This document shows positions 16,252-25,035 of a stretch of DNA of 64,000 nt, one piece after another (within the stretch, counting starts at the first letter, position 1; every line of letters starts with the position of its first letter). The translations under genes were made by a program, and so were the position numbers. The DNA comes from DATLSM01 sp963722965 (GTDB taxonomy: Bacteria > Actinomycetota > Thermoleophilia > Solirubrobacterales > 70-9): positions 225,664-289,663 of the forward strand of contig CAVROX010000007.1 of assembly GCA_963722965.1 (NCBI GenBank). Reading direction: 5' to 3'. The notes under the pieces were generated by a model. It saw nothing but the letters and a program-made list of their open reading frames with translations, ran no database searches and was not told the origin of the DNA.

Positions 16252-16486
16252 GTTTTGCAATCCCAAATCGCATTTCTTTGCCATTTCTATGACCAGATTG
16301 CGCGGTCAGCGACTGTGGCCCACAGGAAAGAAGCACGCGAATTCGTTCCAACATGGGTGCTCCGACTGGTCGTCGACAGACGCGACCTGTCGTCATTCCG
16401 AGGTATTTCCCCAATCTCTGCGATTTTCGTCCAATTAGGGCTATCCCCCCGGGTTGCATGCGCATAGGATCTCCGAGACGAGGCTG

Positions 16487-19400
16487 ATGCGGTCCAACCA
16501 TTCAGAGAGTGTTAGGGCGCCGATCCTCTCGAATGTGAGATACGTCCTCGCCCTAGCAACAGCGCTCAGTGCTCTGCTCCTCGTCATTCCGCCCAGCGCT
16601 CTCGCTGCGGAAACGGTCATCAACTTCGACGATCAGCCCGCTCATACCACGATCAGCAATCAGTACGCCGCGCAGGGCGTCACCTTTGACGAAGGACTCA
16701 GCGGCCCGGCCGGATTGCATCCGTTCAGCGAAGCTCCCCCCGCTGGACAAGCGCACTCTCCTCCCAACGTGCTGAACATCAGCCAGGGTTGCGGCGGTGA
16801 GTTCCCCCACGCCGAACTCTGGGGTCGCTTCTCGGTTCCCCGCAACTACGTGAATCTCTTTGTCGGCAACGTCTACCCCGAGCTATTGGCAGAAACCCAG
16901 GAAGTCAAGCTTCAGGGCTTTGACCTCGGCGGCAACCCTATTCCCGGCGCCACCGACACAGTCAGCATGACAGGCCTGGGCGTCAATACCGAGGCCTCGA
17001 TCGGCGACGCTGAATCGGAAATCAGCTACTTCCAGATCGCCAGCAGTCTGAATACCTTTTGCCCGGTCGCAATCGATGACTTGAGCTTTGAAGCGGTGCC
17101 CAGCACAATCCCTCCGGATTTCGGAATCTCCGCACCGAGCATCGGTCCGACGATCACTCCCGGCAGTTCCGATAACGTGACTTTGACGCTGCGCCGCAAT
17201 TCGGCTTCAACTGGGCCAATCTCCTTCAGCGTTAGCGGCGAACCGATTGGGGTACACAGCAGCATCAGCCCCAATCCGTCTAGCGGTCCGGACGGCAGCT
17301 CTCTCACCTTGACGCTGAGTGCCGCCTCCAACGCGCAGCCGTTCTCCGAGGTCCCGGTAACCATCACGGGGACGCCTAGCCCATCGGCCGGCGAACACCA
17401 GCGCTCCGTCACGATCCTGGTCTCCGTGGTGGGCAACTTTGACCTGCGTGCGCAGGGCCTCGAAGTAACTCAGGGAATCCAGCGAGAAGGTCCGCTGACG
17501 CCGAGCGGCGGCGAATCGGGCGGCAACTACAGCGGCGTCAGCCTCGTTGCGCACAAGCAGACCGCGGTCCGCTTCTATGCCGATGCCCACGGGGGAATAG
17601 GCAGCGGTATCACCAACGTCGGCGCCCTCCTCTTTGGCTCTCGCGACGGCAGGGCATTGCCGGGGAGCCCGCTTTACCCCGCCTTCGGCCCGGCCAAGCT
17701 GCAAAGCATTCAGGAGGCAGACCCTGCCCCGGTTCTCGAACCCGAGCGCACCAGCGAAGCCAACGCCTATACCTTCACGCTGCCCCAGTCATGGACGGAA
17801 TCCGGCTCCATCCAGCTGGTCGGCCACGTCTTTCAAGAGCCCAGCTTTCCCGGCCCCGAACAACGGCCCGAATGCTCATCCCCCGCCTGTCAGGCCAACA
17901 ACAGCTTTACCGAGAACGGGATCAGCTTTCAGTCGACGCAAAATGTGGAACTGTGGCCAATTGCTCTGAGTGTGAACGGCAATCTCCCTGTGCCTTCGAG
18001 TGTTGTGTTTGCCGACCCGAAGCTTGTCGCTCCGCTGGCTGAATCGGGCTGGAATCCTCGCAACCCCAATGAAGGTTTCACCGTCCCGCCCTATCAGGGA
18101 GTCATCGACATCAGCGACATCGTCAATTCCACAGACAAAAGCCTCAACAAGACCAATGCGGCGCAGTCGCGGGTCGAAGAAATGGCCTCTAATATGGGTC
18201 ATCCCGGCTTCGGCGCCTACGGCATAGCGCCAGAAGGTATTGGCGGCGTCAACTTCAACTACTTTGGCGGCACCTCGGTGACCGCCTTCAACCCAAGCAA
18301 TTTTGGGGATGACCGGCCTTTTACCGCTGTTGCGCATGAGCTGTTTCACATGTTCGGACTAAAGCATGCAAGCATTGAATGTGGCGGAGGTACTAACGGC
18401 CAACAAGGGGTGCCATGGCCGCTAAGGCCGGGCGAAACCCACAACGAGGTCAAGGCCAGGCTCGGGATTACTGAACCAAACGCTCAAATCCCCGACGAAG
18501 AAGGCTTCGGTCAGCTGCTCGGCATTGGCCTCGATATGAGCACCGACCCCTACACGATCCGCGCTGATGGAGTCAACGGCACGACCGAATACTACGATTT
18601 CATGTCCTACTGCTCACCGATGAGGGGTGGTGGTGATCAAGGGACGTTCGGTAACTGGGTCTCGCCGATCAACTGGGAAGCGGCCTTCCATAATCTCGAC
18701 AAATTCGCGCGCTTCTCTGCGTCGAGTTCCGCAGCCCATGGCGCCGCCGGGGCGACCTCCGCCAAGGCCTCGGCGCGATCGGCCCGCCGGCGAGGCTCGG
18801 ACATTGCGAATGCTTCCCTTAATCCGCGCCGCCTGCGGGTGGTTGGCTACGGTAGTAACGCCGGTTTCCAGCTAACGAGCGTCGGCCCCGAGGTCGGACC
18901 TCCGCTTCCAAGTGGCAATTCAAGCTACATGCTCACGGCGCGTGGAAAACAGGGGCAGGTGATCGCGACCAGTCAGATGGCCGAGAGTTACGGTCACGAA
19001 GACGCCGGCCCAGTCGATGAGCTCTCCGCCGAAGTCCCTGCCCACGACGTCGTTGGCATCGAAGTCACCTCGAACGGAACCCTGATCGCGAGCCGCAAAC
19101 GACCGCCGCATCCGCCGCGCGTGCGGATTCTGGCGCCGCACCTGGGGGCGCGCGTCGGCGATCGAGGCAAAGTGCTGGTGAGCTGGCGGGCGACCAATTC
19201 CGATCATCAGACGCTGACAGCGTCGGTTGACTACTCGCGCAATGACGGACGAAGCTGGCAGGCGGTCTTCATCGGCCCCAACACCGGCCACACGTCTTTG
19301 CCGGGCTCCTATCTGGATGGATCACGCTCAGCTCGGGTTCGGGTCCGTGTCAACGACGGCTTCAACGAGTCGATGGCGGTTTCCAAGCGCTTCACCGTAC

Positions 19401-19909
19401 TGAACGCGCCGCCTCAGGTGAGCATCGCAAAGATCCTCAGGGCGATCCCCGGTGACGCGACCGTGCAGCTCAAAGGGCAGGCCTTCGACCAGCTCCATTC
19501 CCTGGGAGGACGGAGCCTTCGTTGGTATGACGGGCCGTTCCCGCTTGGCAGTGGATCGATGATCAGCGCTGGACCATTGCCACCTGGCGGGAACCACATC
19601 CGGCTGATCGCCCGCGGTGTCGGGGGTGCTGCGACCGCGCGCGTGGCAGTCAATGTGAGCCAAGTGAAGCTTCCGTACTTACAGCTGGCGATCCCCAAAA
19701 GCGTTGCGCGGAGCGCCCGCAAGCTCATCTTGCATGCGCGCTCGGCGGTTCAGGCGACGCTTATGGTTGACAATCGGAAGTTCAGCCTAAGCCCGAAAAG
19801 GAGAAGGTTGAGCTTGCCAATCAAGGGCGGGGGTTCGCTCCTCCTCCATCTGGCGGCGACGGCAGGCGGCGTCAGAACCCCGTTTTCGGCTGTGGTAAAG
19901 CGGAGCTAA
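16487..19909 (+). CDS. Secreted metzincin-type zinc metalloprotease, multidomain
   Basis: About 1140 residues from ATG 16487. A signal peptide (YVLALATALSALLLVIPPSALA) is followed by a jelly-roll-like domain (ETVINFDDQP to the IDDLSFEAVP ending), an Ig-like COG1470-type stretch (~210-310) and a catalytic domain with AVAHELFHMFGLKH (HExxHxxGxxH, ~617-627) and a Met-turn candidate YYDFMSYCSP (~704). The C-terminal third has more Ig-like folds (VRILAPHLGARVGDRG, YSRNDGRSWQAV) and a basic tail. Zinc ligands and Met-turn are present, so it should be active outside the cell. Substrate unknown. It is the first gene inside the tRNA-Arg island. Confidence 0.85.
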   Translation: MRSNHSESVRAPILSNVRYVLALATALSALLLVIPPSALAAETVINFDDQPAHTTISNQYAAQGVTFDEGLSGPAGLHPFSEAPPAGQAHSPPNVLNISQGCGGEFPHAELWGRFSVPRNYVNLFVGNVYPELLAETQEVKLQGFDLGGNPIPGATDTVSMTGLGVNTEASIGDAESEISYFQIASSLNTFCPVAIDDLSFEAVPSTIPPDFGISAPSIGPTITPGSSDNVTLTLRRNSASTGPISFSVSGEPIGVHSSISPNPSSGPDGSSLTLTLSAASNAQPFSEVPVTITGTPSPSAGEHQRSVTILVSVVGNFDLRAQGLEVTQGIQREGPLTPSGGESGGNYSGVSLVAHKQTAVRFYADAHGGIGSGITNVGALLFGSRDGRALPGSPLYPAFGPAKLQSIQEADPAPVLEPERTSEANAYTFTLPQSWTESGSIQLVGHVFQEPSFPGPEQRPECSSPACQANNSFTENGISFQSTQNVELWPIALSVNGNLPVPSSVVFADPKLVAPLAESGWNPRNPNEGFTVPPYQGVIDISDIVNSTDKSLNKTNAAQSRVEEMASNMGHPGFGAYGIAPEGIGGVNFNYFGGTSVTAFNPSNFGDDRPFTAVAHELFHMFGLKHASIECGGGTNGQQGVPWPLRPGETHNEVKARLGITEPNAQIPDEEGFGQLLGIGLDMSTDPYTIRADGVNGTTEYYDFMSYCSPMRGGGDQGTFGNWVSPINWEAAFHNLDKFARFSASSSAAHGAAGATSAKASARSARRRGSDIANASLNPRRLRVVGYGSNAGFQLTSVGPEVGPPLPSGNSSYMLTARGKQGQVIATSQMAESYGHEDAGPVDELSAEVPAHDVVGIEVTSNGTLIASRKRPPHPPRVRILAPHLGARVGDRGKVLVSWRATNSDHQTLTASVDYSRNDGRSWQAVFIGPNTGHTSLPGSYLDGSRSARVRVRVNDGFNESMAVSKRFTVLNAPPQVSIAKILRAIPGDATVQLKGQAFDQLHSLGGRSLRWYDGPFPLGSGSMISAGPLPPGGNHIRLIARGVGGAATARVAVNVSQVKLPYLQLAIPKSVARSARKLILHARSAVQATLMVDNRKFSLSPKRRRLSLPIKGGGSLLLHLAATAGGVRTPFSAVVKRS

Positions 19910-20091
19910 CCAGCTAAGGATCTTTTCTCCAGAACTACTGCGGCTCGATAATCAGGTACCCATCCGATGCACCGCGATCTCGCTTGCCGCAACTACTCGA
20001 TCGTTCGGAAGACAGGTGCGCGGGAGGACGGAGGAAAGGCCTGGTGCTCGACTCGTGTGCTTGCCTCCGTGTTCGGGTTACGACGCCGCCT

Positions 20092-21114
20092 CTACCTTCG
20101 GCGGGCCGCCGCCTCCAGAGCAGGATTTGACCATCCGGCGTCTGTGGAGTTAATAGTTGTCCCGGGCGCCACTATCTCGTCAATACTGTCCAGGAGGGTG
20201 GTGTCGAGATGCGCGTCGGAGGCGCCGAGCTGGGACTCCAGCTGCTCCATCGTCCGCGGACCGATGATTGCCGCCGTCACCGCAGGATGGCGGGTGACGA
20301 ACGCCAGCGCCAGGTGGATCAATGAGACGCCCGCCTCCTCCGCCAAGTGTGCGAGCGCATCGGCTGCCTCGAGCTTGGCCTGGTTGGCCGGAATCGAGAG
20401 GTCGTATCGCTGTGGGATCATCGCGGCCCGCCGAGAGGTCAGATCCTCGGCGCCCTTGCGCCACCGTCCCGACAGCCAGCCACCCGCCAATGGGCTCCAC
20501 GTGATCACTCCCATCCCGAAGTCCCGGCAGGCCGGCAGTACGTCAGCCTCGATGCCGCGAGCGAGGATCGAATAGGGCGGCTGCTCGCAGACGAAGCGCT
20601 GCAGGCGCCGCTCACGAGCGACCCACTGGGCCTTGACGATCTCGCGGGCCGGATAGGTCGAGGAACCGATGTAGCGCACCTTGCCCTGAGCAACAAGATC
20701 GGAGAGCGCGCCGAGCGTCTCCTCGTGATCAGTCCAGGGGTCCCAGCGATGTACCTGGTAGAGGTCGATCCAATCGGTCTGCAGGCGCTTTAGTGACGCC
20801 TCGACCTCCTGGATGATCCAACGCCGTGAGTTGCCAGCCTGGTTGGGGTCCTCGCCCATCCCCCCATGGAACTTCGTTGCAAGCACGACGTTTTCGCGCC
20901 GTCCGTCGCTGAGTGCCTTGCCGACGATCTCCTCGGACTCCCCCCGCGAATAGACATCGGCGGTGTCGATGAAGTTGATCCCGGCATCCAGCGCTCGATG
21001 GATCATGCGGACCGCCGCATCGTGGTCGGGCTCCCCCCAAGCGCCGAACATCATCGCGCCGAGACAAAGCGAACTCACATGGACACCGGTTCCGCCGAGC
21101 GTTCGCTGATCCAT
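20092..21114 (-). CDS. Aldo/keto reductase
   Basis: 340 residues from ATG 21114 (MDQRTLGGTGVHVSSLCLGAM); upstream in-frame codons to 21291 look non-coding. Marks: FIDTADVYSRGESEE (Asp, Tyr), VLATKFHGGMG (Lys), DLYQVHRWDPWTDHEE (His), FGMGVITWSPLAGGWLSGRW and the C-terminal NADPH motif AAIIGPRTMEQLESQLGA. It resembles AKR11/general stress reductases. It lies inside the tRNA-Arg island, converging with the metalloprotease gene. Between 19910 and 20091 I see nothing. Confidence 0.92.
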   Translation of the reverse strand: MDQRTLGGTGVHVSSLCLGAMMFGAWGEPDHDAAVRMIHRALDAGINFIDTADVYSRGESEEIVGKALSDGRRENVVLATKFHGGMGEDPNQAGNSRRWIIQEVEASLKRLQTDWIDLYQVHRWDPWTDHEETLGALSDLVAQGKVRYIGSSTYPAREIVKAQWVARERRLQRFVCEQPPYSILARGIEADVLPACRDFGMGVITWSPLAGGWLSGRWRKGAEDLTSRRAAMIPQRYDLSIPANQAKLEAADALAHLAEEAGVSLIHLALAFVTRHPAVTAAIIGPRTMEQLESQLGASDAHLDTTLLDSIDEIVAPGTTINSTDAGWSNPALEAAARRR

Positions 21115-21299
21115 TTTCCGCAACGTTACTCCCCGTCGCATGCCTGTTCCCGCGAGGCTGGACCGACCGGGCGGGGCCGGGCGGGGGAGGGCGGGCTCAC
21201 TGGTGACCGAAAGTTCCTGGCGGCCAAGGCCAGAGCTGTCCGGCGGCCAGGGGTGGGGGGAGCAAAGGGAAGAGCGTCCATTGCTGTCCACGATCGCCG

Positions 21300-21974
21300 T
21301 TAGATAGCCGCAAGCCGCAGAACTCCGAATGCAGTCAACCCCAGCCCAACCGCAATAGCGAGCGGAGCGACCACGACCGGCCAGCGGCTCAAAACGCTGT
21401 CTCTGATCCTGCTGAGAAATCCCTCCGCGTCTGGGCCCATCACGGCGCAGACGATTGAGATGCCAATCAGCGGTAGGACATAGACAAGGTTGTAGACGCC
21501 GAGGAGAAGGAACTTCTCCGGTGAGGAGACTCCGGATCCCACAATGATGCTGATCGCGGCGAAGTAGGGAAATGCCGTGGGTAGTTCGACAGCGGCAATA
21601 CCTGCTCCCATCACTACCGCCGATTGGCCGGCGCTAGCACTCCTCTTCGTCTTAGGCTGTTGACGTTCTGCCAACTCTTTGCGTTTTGCCCAGATCGCCA
21701 AGCCACCCAAACTGAGAGACACCCCACCCGCAACGATGATCCCATATTTGACCTCGGCGCTGAACTTAGGGAGTAGTGACTTCACGAGATCTGCGAGACC
21801 CAGCGCGACCAGCACGCCGCCGAGAAGTGTGACAGCGAACGCTGCGATCGCGAACGCAGCGGTCCGCCATCGAGGGTGCGGTCCGGCGGCAAGGTAAATG
21901 TCGGTGAGGATCAAAGACGGATTGATCGAGTCGGGCAGCGCAATCGCCGCCACCACCAACGCCAGGCTTAGCAC
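21300..21974 (-). CDS. GAP-family (Sap-type) membrane protein
   Basis: 224 residues with six membrane helices and the signature IALPDSINPSLILTDIYL, in which the SINP motif matches GAP/Sap-family LysE-like exporters. A second half-repeat is marked by GAGIAAVELPTAFPYFAAI. Mycobacterial members help export surface glycopeptidolipid or sulfolipid. A similar protein is encoded divergently at 22230-22922, and the pair may form one transporter. Substrate unknown. Confidence 0.8.
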   Translation of the reverse strand: MLSLALVVAAIALPDSINPSLILTDIYLAAGPHPRWRTAAFAIAAFAVTLLGGVLVALGLADLVKSLLPKFSAEVKYGIIVAGGVSLSLGGLAIWAKRKELAERQQPKTKRSASAGQSAVVMGAGIAAVELPTAFPYFAAISIIVGSGVSSPEKFLLLGVYNLVYVLPLIGISIVCAVMGPDAEGFLSRIRDSVLSRWPVVVAPLAIAVGLGLTAFGVLRLAAI

Positions 21975-22229
21975 GTCTTCACTTCGGAGTTCTGCACGCG
22001 CGCCGAAAGGCCGATTGAGAAGGAAATCGACGTCGACCGCCAGGAGTTCGAGCGGGAACTCGACAAGGACCGAGAAGTGTACGCCGCGACCGAGCCGGGT
22101 CTGACCCGAGAACCACCCGCATGCTTAACAACCCTGGTCCCCCCGGTAGATTTGATTGCGCCGTTCACACCTTCCGCAAGCCAAAGCCACCAGCAGGCAG
22201 GGAAGCACTGCCGTAGCATCTGTCCCATT

Positions 22230-22922
22230 GTGGGCGACATCTTCCTTCTCTCATTAGTTTCTGCGGCAAACGCGACCCTGCTTGCCGCGGTGACGGTGAT
22301 GCTCTTTCTTCCCAGCCCGAAACGACTGCTCCTCGGCTACCTCGCCGGAGCCCTACTGGTCAGCCTCACCATCGGCTTCCTCATTGTCTTCGTCGTGCAC
22401 GACGCGAGTTCGACTAGCACAGCTCGGAACACCGTGAGCCCCTCGATCGACATCGCCCTTGGGGCCATAGCGCTACTGGTGGCCTACGTTCTTGCAGGTG
22501 GCCACGACCAGAGACTGAAAGAGCGGAGAAAACGGAAGAAGAGCAACAACGAAGTCGAGGCCGAGAAGTCACCATCCAAGGTCGAGCAGCTACTGGGCAG
22601 GGGATCGGCGCGGGTCACCTTCGCCGTCGGTGTCGTCTTAACGCTTCCTGGCGTTTCCTATCTCGCCGCCCTTCACGATCTCCAAAAGCTCGGATACGGG
22701 CCGGTAGGAGAGATCCTGGTGATCCTTGGATTCAACGCGATGTTGCTGATCTTCCTTGAGGTTCCGCTCGTCGGCTACTTCCTCGCTCCCGAGAAGACAG
22801 TCGTTGAGGTGCAGCGCTTTCGCGCATGGCTGAGTCGGAGTGGCCGGCGGATGGCAATCGTCGGTGCGGGAGCGATCGGCGTGTTCCTAGTAGCTCGAGG
22901 CATGATCGGATACCTGACCTAG
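22230..22922 (+). CDS. GAP-family (Sap-type) membrane protein
   Basis: 230 residues from GTG 22230. Helices at VGDIFLLSLVSAANATLLAAVTVMLF, LLLGYLAGALLVSLTIGF, SIDIALGAIALLVAYVLAGG, a charged cytoplasmic loop (KERRKRKKSNNEVEAEKS), then GVVLTLPGVSYLAALHDL and two more helices. The LPGVSYLAAL motif mirrors ELPTAFPYFAAI in the divergent neighbour. The 255-bp space between the two genes contains an acidic-looking frame (EKEIDVDRQEFERELDKD) that I cannot assign and that may be a relic. Confidence 0.75.
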   Translation: MGDIFLLSLVSAANATLLAAVTVMLFLPSPKRLLLGYLAGALLVSLTIGFLIVFVVHDASSTSTARNTVSPSIDIALGAIALLVAYVLAGGHDQRLKERRKRKKSNNEVEAEKSPSKVEQLLGRGSARVTFAVGVVLTLPGVSYLAALHDLQKLGYGPVGEILVILGFNAMLLIFLEVPLVGYFLAPEKTVVEVQRFRAWLSRSGRRMAIVGAGAIGVFLVARGMIGYLT

Positions 22923-23050
22923 GCACAAGCGCCGGCCCGGCAGTTCAGACATGCCGGCGACCCGTTGAAGCGGGTCGGGTAGGGCGGTGATAGCGGGCGT
23001 GTAGCCTGCGGAAGGTCTCGTGGATCCCTCAAAGATCGGGGTTGAACAAG

Positions 23051-23242
23051 ATGGTTCCAGTTCTCGCTGTCGCCACACTTAGCTGGCTGATCTTCGCCAT
23101 CATCTGGATCGCCATCGCTTTCTGGCCAGCTCGTGTCGCTGGCCGCAAGGGATACAGCTTCATTGGCTATTTCATCTTTAGCCTCTTCTTTTTCCCGGCA
23201 GCGCTGCTCGTGGCCTACATCGTCCGGCCTCGCCGGGCCTAG
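23051..23242 (+). CDS. Small two-helix membrane protein
   Basis: 63 residues from ATG 23051. Helix 1 is VPVLAVATLSWLIFAIIWIAIAFW, then the basic loop PARVAGRKGYS, then helix 2 FIGYFIFSLFFFPAALLVAYIV and a basic tail RPRRA. Short proteins with this WPAxVAxxKGxSFxGYFxFSLFFFPxAL pattern are frequent in actinobacteria; the function is unknown. Charge distribution suggests the loop and tail are cytoplasmic. Confidence 0.65.
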   Translation: MVPVLAVATLSWLIFAIIWIAIAFWPARVAGRKGYSFIGYFIFSLFFFPAALLVAYIVRPRRA

Positions 23243-23381
23243 CTCGGGCATTCGCGGGGCGTGGGCTGAGGTGGGGTTTCTTGTTCTTATTGTTCTCAGC
23301 CGGCTAGGTCAGTACATACGATGCAAGGGGTAAGGGTTGGGGTGGGGGTTGCTGGATACATGACACGCTGATGTCGAACTG

Positions 23382-23843
23382 ATGAGCGCGAGGTCAATCG
23401 ACGACGAGGTGAGCGAGGGCAGCATGCCGCCGGCCAGCCCGTTCCAGCGCTTTGCTCGCGTCCTGCGCGTCTCCTCGACCGTCGCCCAACCTAACCACCT
23501 GCAGACCGTTATCGGCGAGGTCGACGTGGACGGAGAGCGGCACCTCGCGAAGTTCTCCCGCTACTACGATAACCCGCAGTTCTGGACCGTTCCGGGCGAA
23601 AGCGATGATCGCCTGCGGCGCCGCAAGACGATTACCGTCACCGAGCCCGAGGAGTTCGAGCTCTACGACCTGTCACTTGATCCTTGGGAGGAACGAAATC
23701 TCGCACACCCCGATTACGCCGACGAGTGCTCCCACGCACTCCAGGGGACCATGCTCCGGCTCCTCACCGATCAGCTGGGTCAGAAGCACCTTGCGCCCGC
23801 CAGCGGCGCGATTCCGGGTTACCGACCACCCGTTACCAGCTGA
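23382..23843 (+). pseudogene. Sulfatase C-terminal fragment
   Basis: The frame reads HLAKFSRYYDNPQFWTVP, then EEFELYDLSLDPWEERNLAHPDYADEC and MLRLLTDQLGQKHLAP, the closing region of alkaline-phosphatase-fold sulfatases (ELYDLxxDPxExxNLA). The catalytic half, with the Cys/Ser that becomes formylglycine and the metal ligands, is missing. It therefore looks like the end of a sulfatase gene cut off by the rearrangement that formed the island. An upstream start at 23382 would give a 153-residue product without activity. Confidence 0.65.
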
Positions 23844-24240
23844 CGCCAGACTGAGGCCGCTCAGCTCTCTCCCGGGGAAGCTGGTACTCCGCCGCCTCCT
23901 TGTAGCCGGCGTCGGAAGATCCGGCGCCTTAAGCAGCCCGACAGCCTCCCGCAACGCTCCCGAGTGCTGTCTCAGCTCCCGCGCCAGGCAGGCCCCGTGC
24001 CTGCAGATGCCCCAGCTGGTCTCGACAACCTCGCGGCGCCTGGATTCCCGCTCCCTCGGCAGCTCGAAGGCGACCCGATCAACGAAGGCCCGCACAGACT
24101 TCACCAGGTCCGAGCTGAGTGAGGGCCGGTAGCGCTTGTCTGTTGCATCAAGCCCAGCGTTTCGGATTAAAACCCATCGGCTGTGCGGCGATCGTGGCAT
24201 CGGATACGAATTGCGAATCCGTTGCAAGTAACAGCTGGCG
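23844..24240. other. Interval without a confident gene
   Basis: On the minus strand a GC-rich frame (VKSVRAFVDRVAFELPRERES, then GICRHGACLARELRQ) has codon use like the neighbours and could be a gene fragment of unknown identity. Its apparent start (GAPGWIRTSDPR) is only the antisense of the tRNA-Arg repeat, so the annotated length would be wrong. I do not assign a product. Confidence 0.3.
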
Positions 24241-24281
24241 CTTCTAAGCCGTGGGTCGCTGGTTCGAATCCAGCCGGGGGC
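24241..24281 (+). repeat. Distal attachment repeat (tRNA-Arg 3' copy)
   Basis: Forty-one bases identical to 16128-16168: anticodon loop CTTCTAA through the acceptor strand GGGGGC. The 5' half of a tRNA is absent here. The base before it differs from the tRNA (G instead of C), which sets the repeat boundary. After it the sequence differs from that after the intact tRNA. Confidence 0.85.
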
Positions 24282-24333
24282 ACCTATACGGACCATCGAT
24301 CGCCCGACTGATGGCGATCTGCTCCAGTGGGAG

Positions 24334-24969
24334 TCAAGCTTCCTCGCGCTGATGCCATGCGCGTTCGATCTGCCGCATCAGTGCCGGATATACCACCCAG
24401 TATCGGAACGGCTTGATCAGGGCCATGTAGGCCCTGCCGAGGGTACCGCGTGGCTTGACGTAGACGGCCAGCCGGCCCTCATAACATCCCTCGCCCCCGT
24501 CAACCCAGGACAGATGGGCGACGCCGTGGACTGTCTTGTTCGAAAGCTCGGCGGCGGCCTCGCGCTGGGTGCGGTAGAGGGGTATGAAGGGGAGTGAGGC
24601 GAAGGTCAGCTCTGACGCTGTATTGCGCAGGTCGGGCGAAAGGCGCTCACCAACCGAGGTTTCATCGGTGCCGGGGATCGGCAGCTCGCGAGCCCCCTCT
24701 GCATCGACTGGGGTCGATATCTCCCCAAGCCCGAGCCATCTGCCGAGCCGATCGCGGAAGTTCCACAGGAATCGCGTGGACCTCGATTCTGCCTTGGATG
24801 GGTCGAAGGACCCAGCCAGTTCGAGTAGCCCTTCGAAATCCTCCGGGCCGCCATGCACCGGTAGGGCCCAGACGTCCTCCAGGATGAAGTCGGAAACTAG
24901 GCTGTGAATGCGCCAGGGACGGCATTCGTGCTCGGCATTCGAAAGCTTCAATCCAGACCCCTCATCCAT
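24334..24969 (-). CDS. DUF2867-family protein
   Basis: 211 residues from the ATG at 24969 (MDEGSGLKLSNAEHECRPW); a longer start at 25005 would run through the operator region. The DUF2867 core is recognisable: HSLVSDFILEDVWALPVHGGPEDFEGLLELA, FRDRLGRWLGLGE and the C-terminal TVHGVAHLSWV, LAVYVKPRG, YMALIKPFRYWVVYPALM. Function is unknown; these proteins often sit next to TetR regulators and oxidoreductases. Divergent from the TetR gene with two shared operator-like palindromes between them. Confidence 0.8.
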   Translation of the reverse strand: MDEGSGLKLSNAEHECRPWRIHSLVSDFILEDVWALPVHGGPEDFEGLLELAGSFDPSKAESRSTRFLWNFRDRLGRWLGLGEISTPVDAEGARELPIPGTDETSVGERLSPDLRNTASELTFASLPFIPLYRTQREAAAELSNKTVHGVAHLSWVDGGEGCYEGRLAVYVKPRGTLGRAYMALIKPFRYWVVYPALMRQIERAWHQREEA

Positions 24970-24981
24970 ACGCTGTCGTAT
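24968..24981. promoter_or_regulatory. Operator-like palindrome 1 (ATACG-N4-CGTAT)
   Basis: ATACG CTGT CGTAT, a perfect 5-bp inverted repeat. It overlaps the DUF2867 start codon on the other strand. The same half-sites with the same 4-bp spacer recur 44 bp away, consistent with a TetR dimer site. Confidence 0.6.
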
Positions 24982-25011
24982 GGAGGTTAGGTAGGCGCCT
25001 TGCATTTGTCA

Positions 25012-25025
25012 ATACGGTGCCGTAT
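25012..25025. promoter_or_regulatory. Operator-like palindrome 2 (ATACG-N4-CGTAT)
   Basis: ATACG GTGC CGTAT, 10 bp upstream of the TetR start codon. Both copies lie in the 66-bp divergent spacer and its edge. Centre-to-centre distance is 44 bp, about four helical turns, so two dimers could bind the same face. Confidence 0.65.
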
Positions 25026-25035
25026 AGATTGACCG

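Larger units (their letters stand above)
16128..24281. mobile_element. Island integrated at tRNA-Arg, bounded by a 41-bp direct repeat
   Basis: The tRNA 3' portion (16128-16168) is duplicated at 24241-24281 in the same orientation, the mark of integration into a tRNA 3' end. The enclosed 8.15 kb holds a secreted metalloprotease, an aldo/keto reductase, two GAP-family membrane proteins, a small membrane protein and a sulfatase fragment. No integrase, excisionase or conjugation gene is visible, so the island would need one from elsewhere to move, or it has lost its own. Confidence 0.65.

Noticed and set aside
23673..24296. Minus-strand frame beginning with APGWIRTSDPRLR
   Set aside because: The start is the antisense of a tRNA 3' end, a well-known false peptide; only a part further in could be coding.
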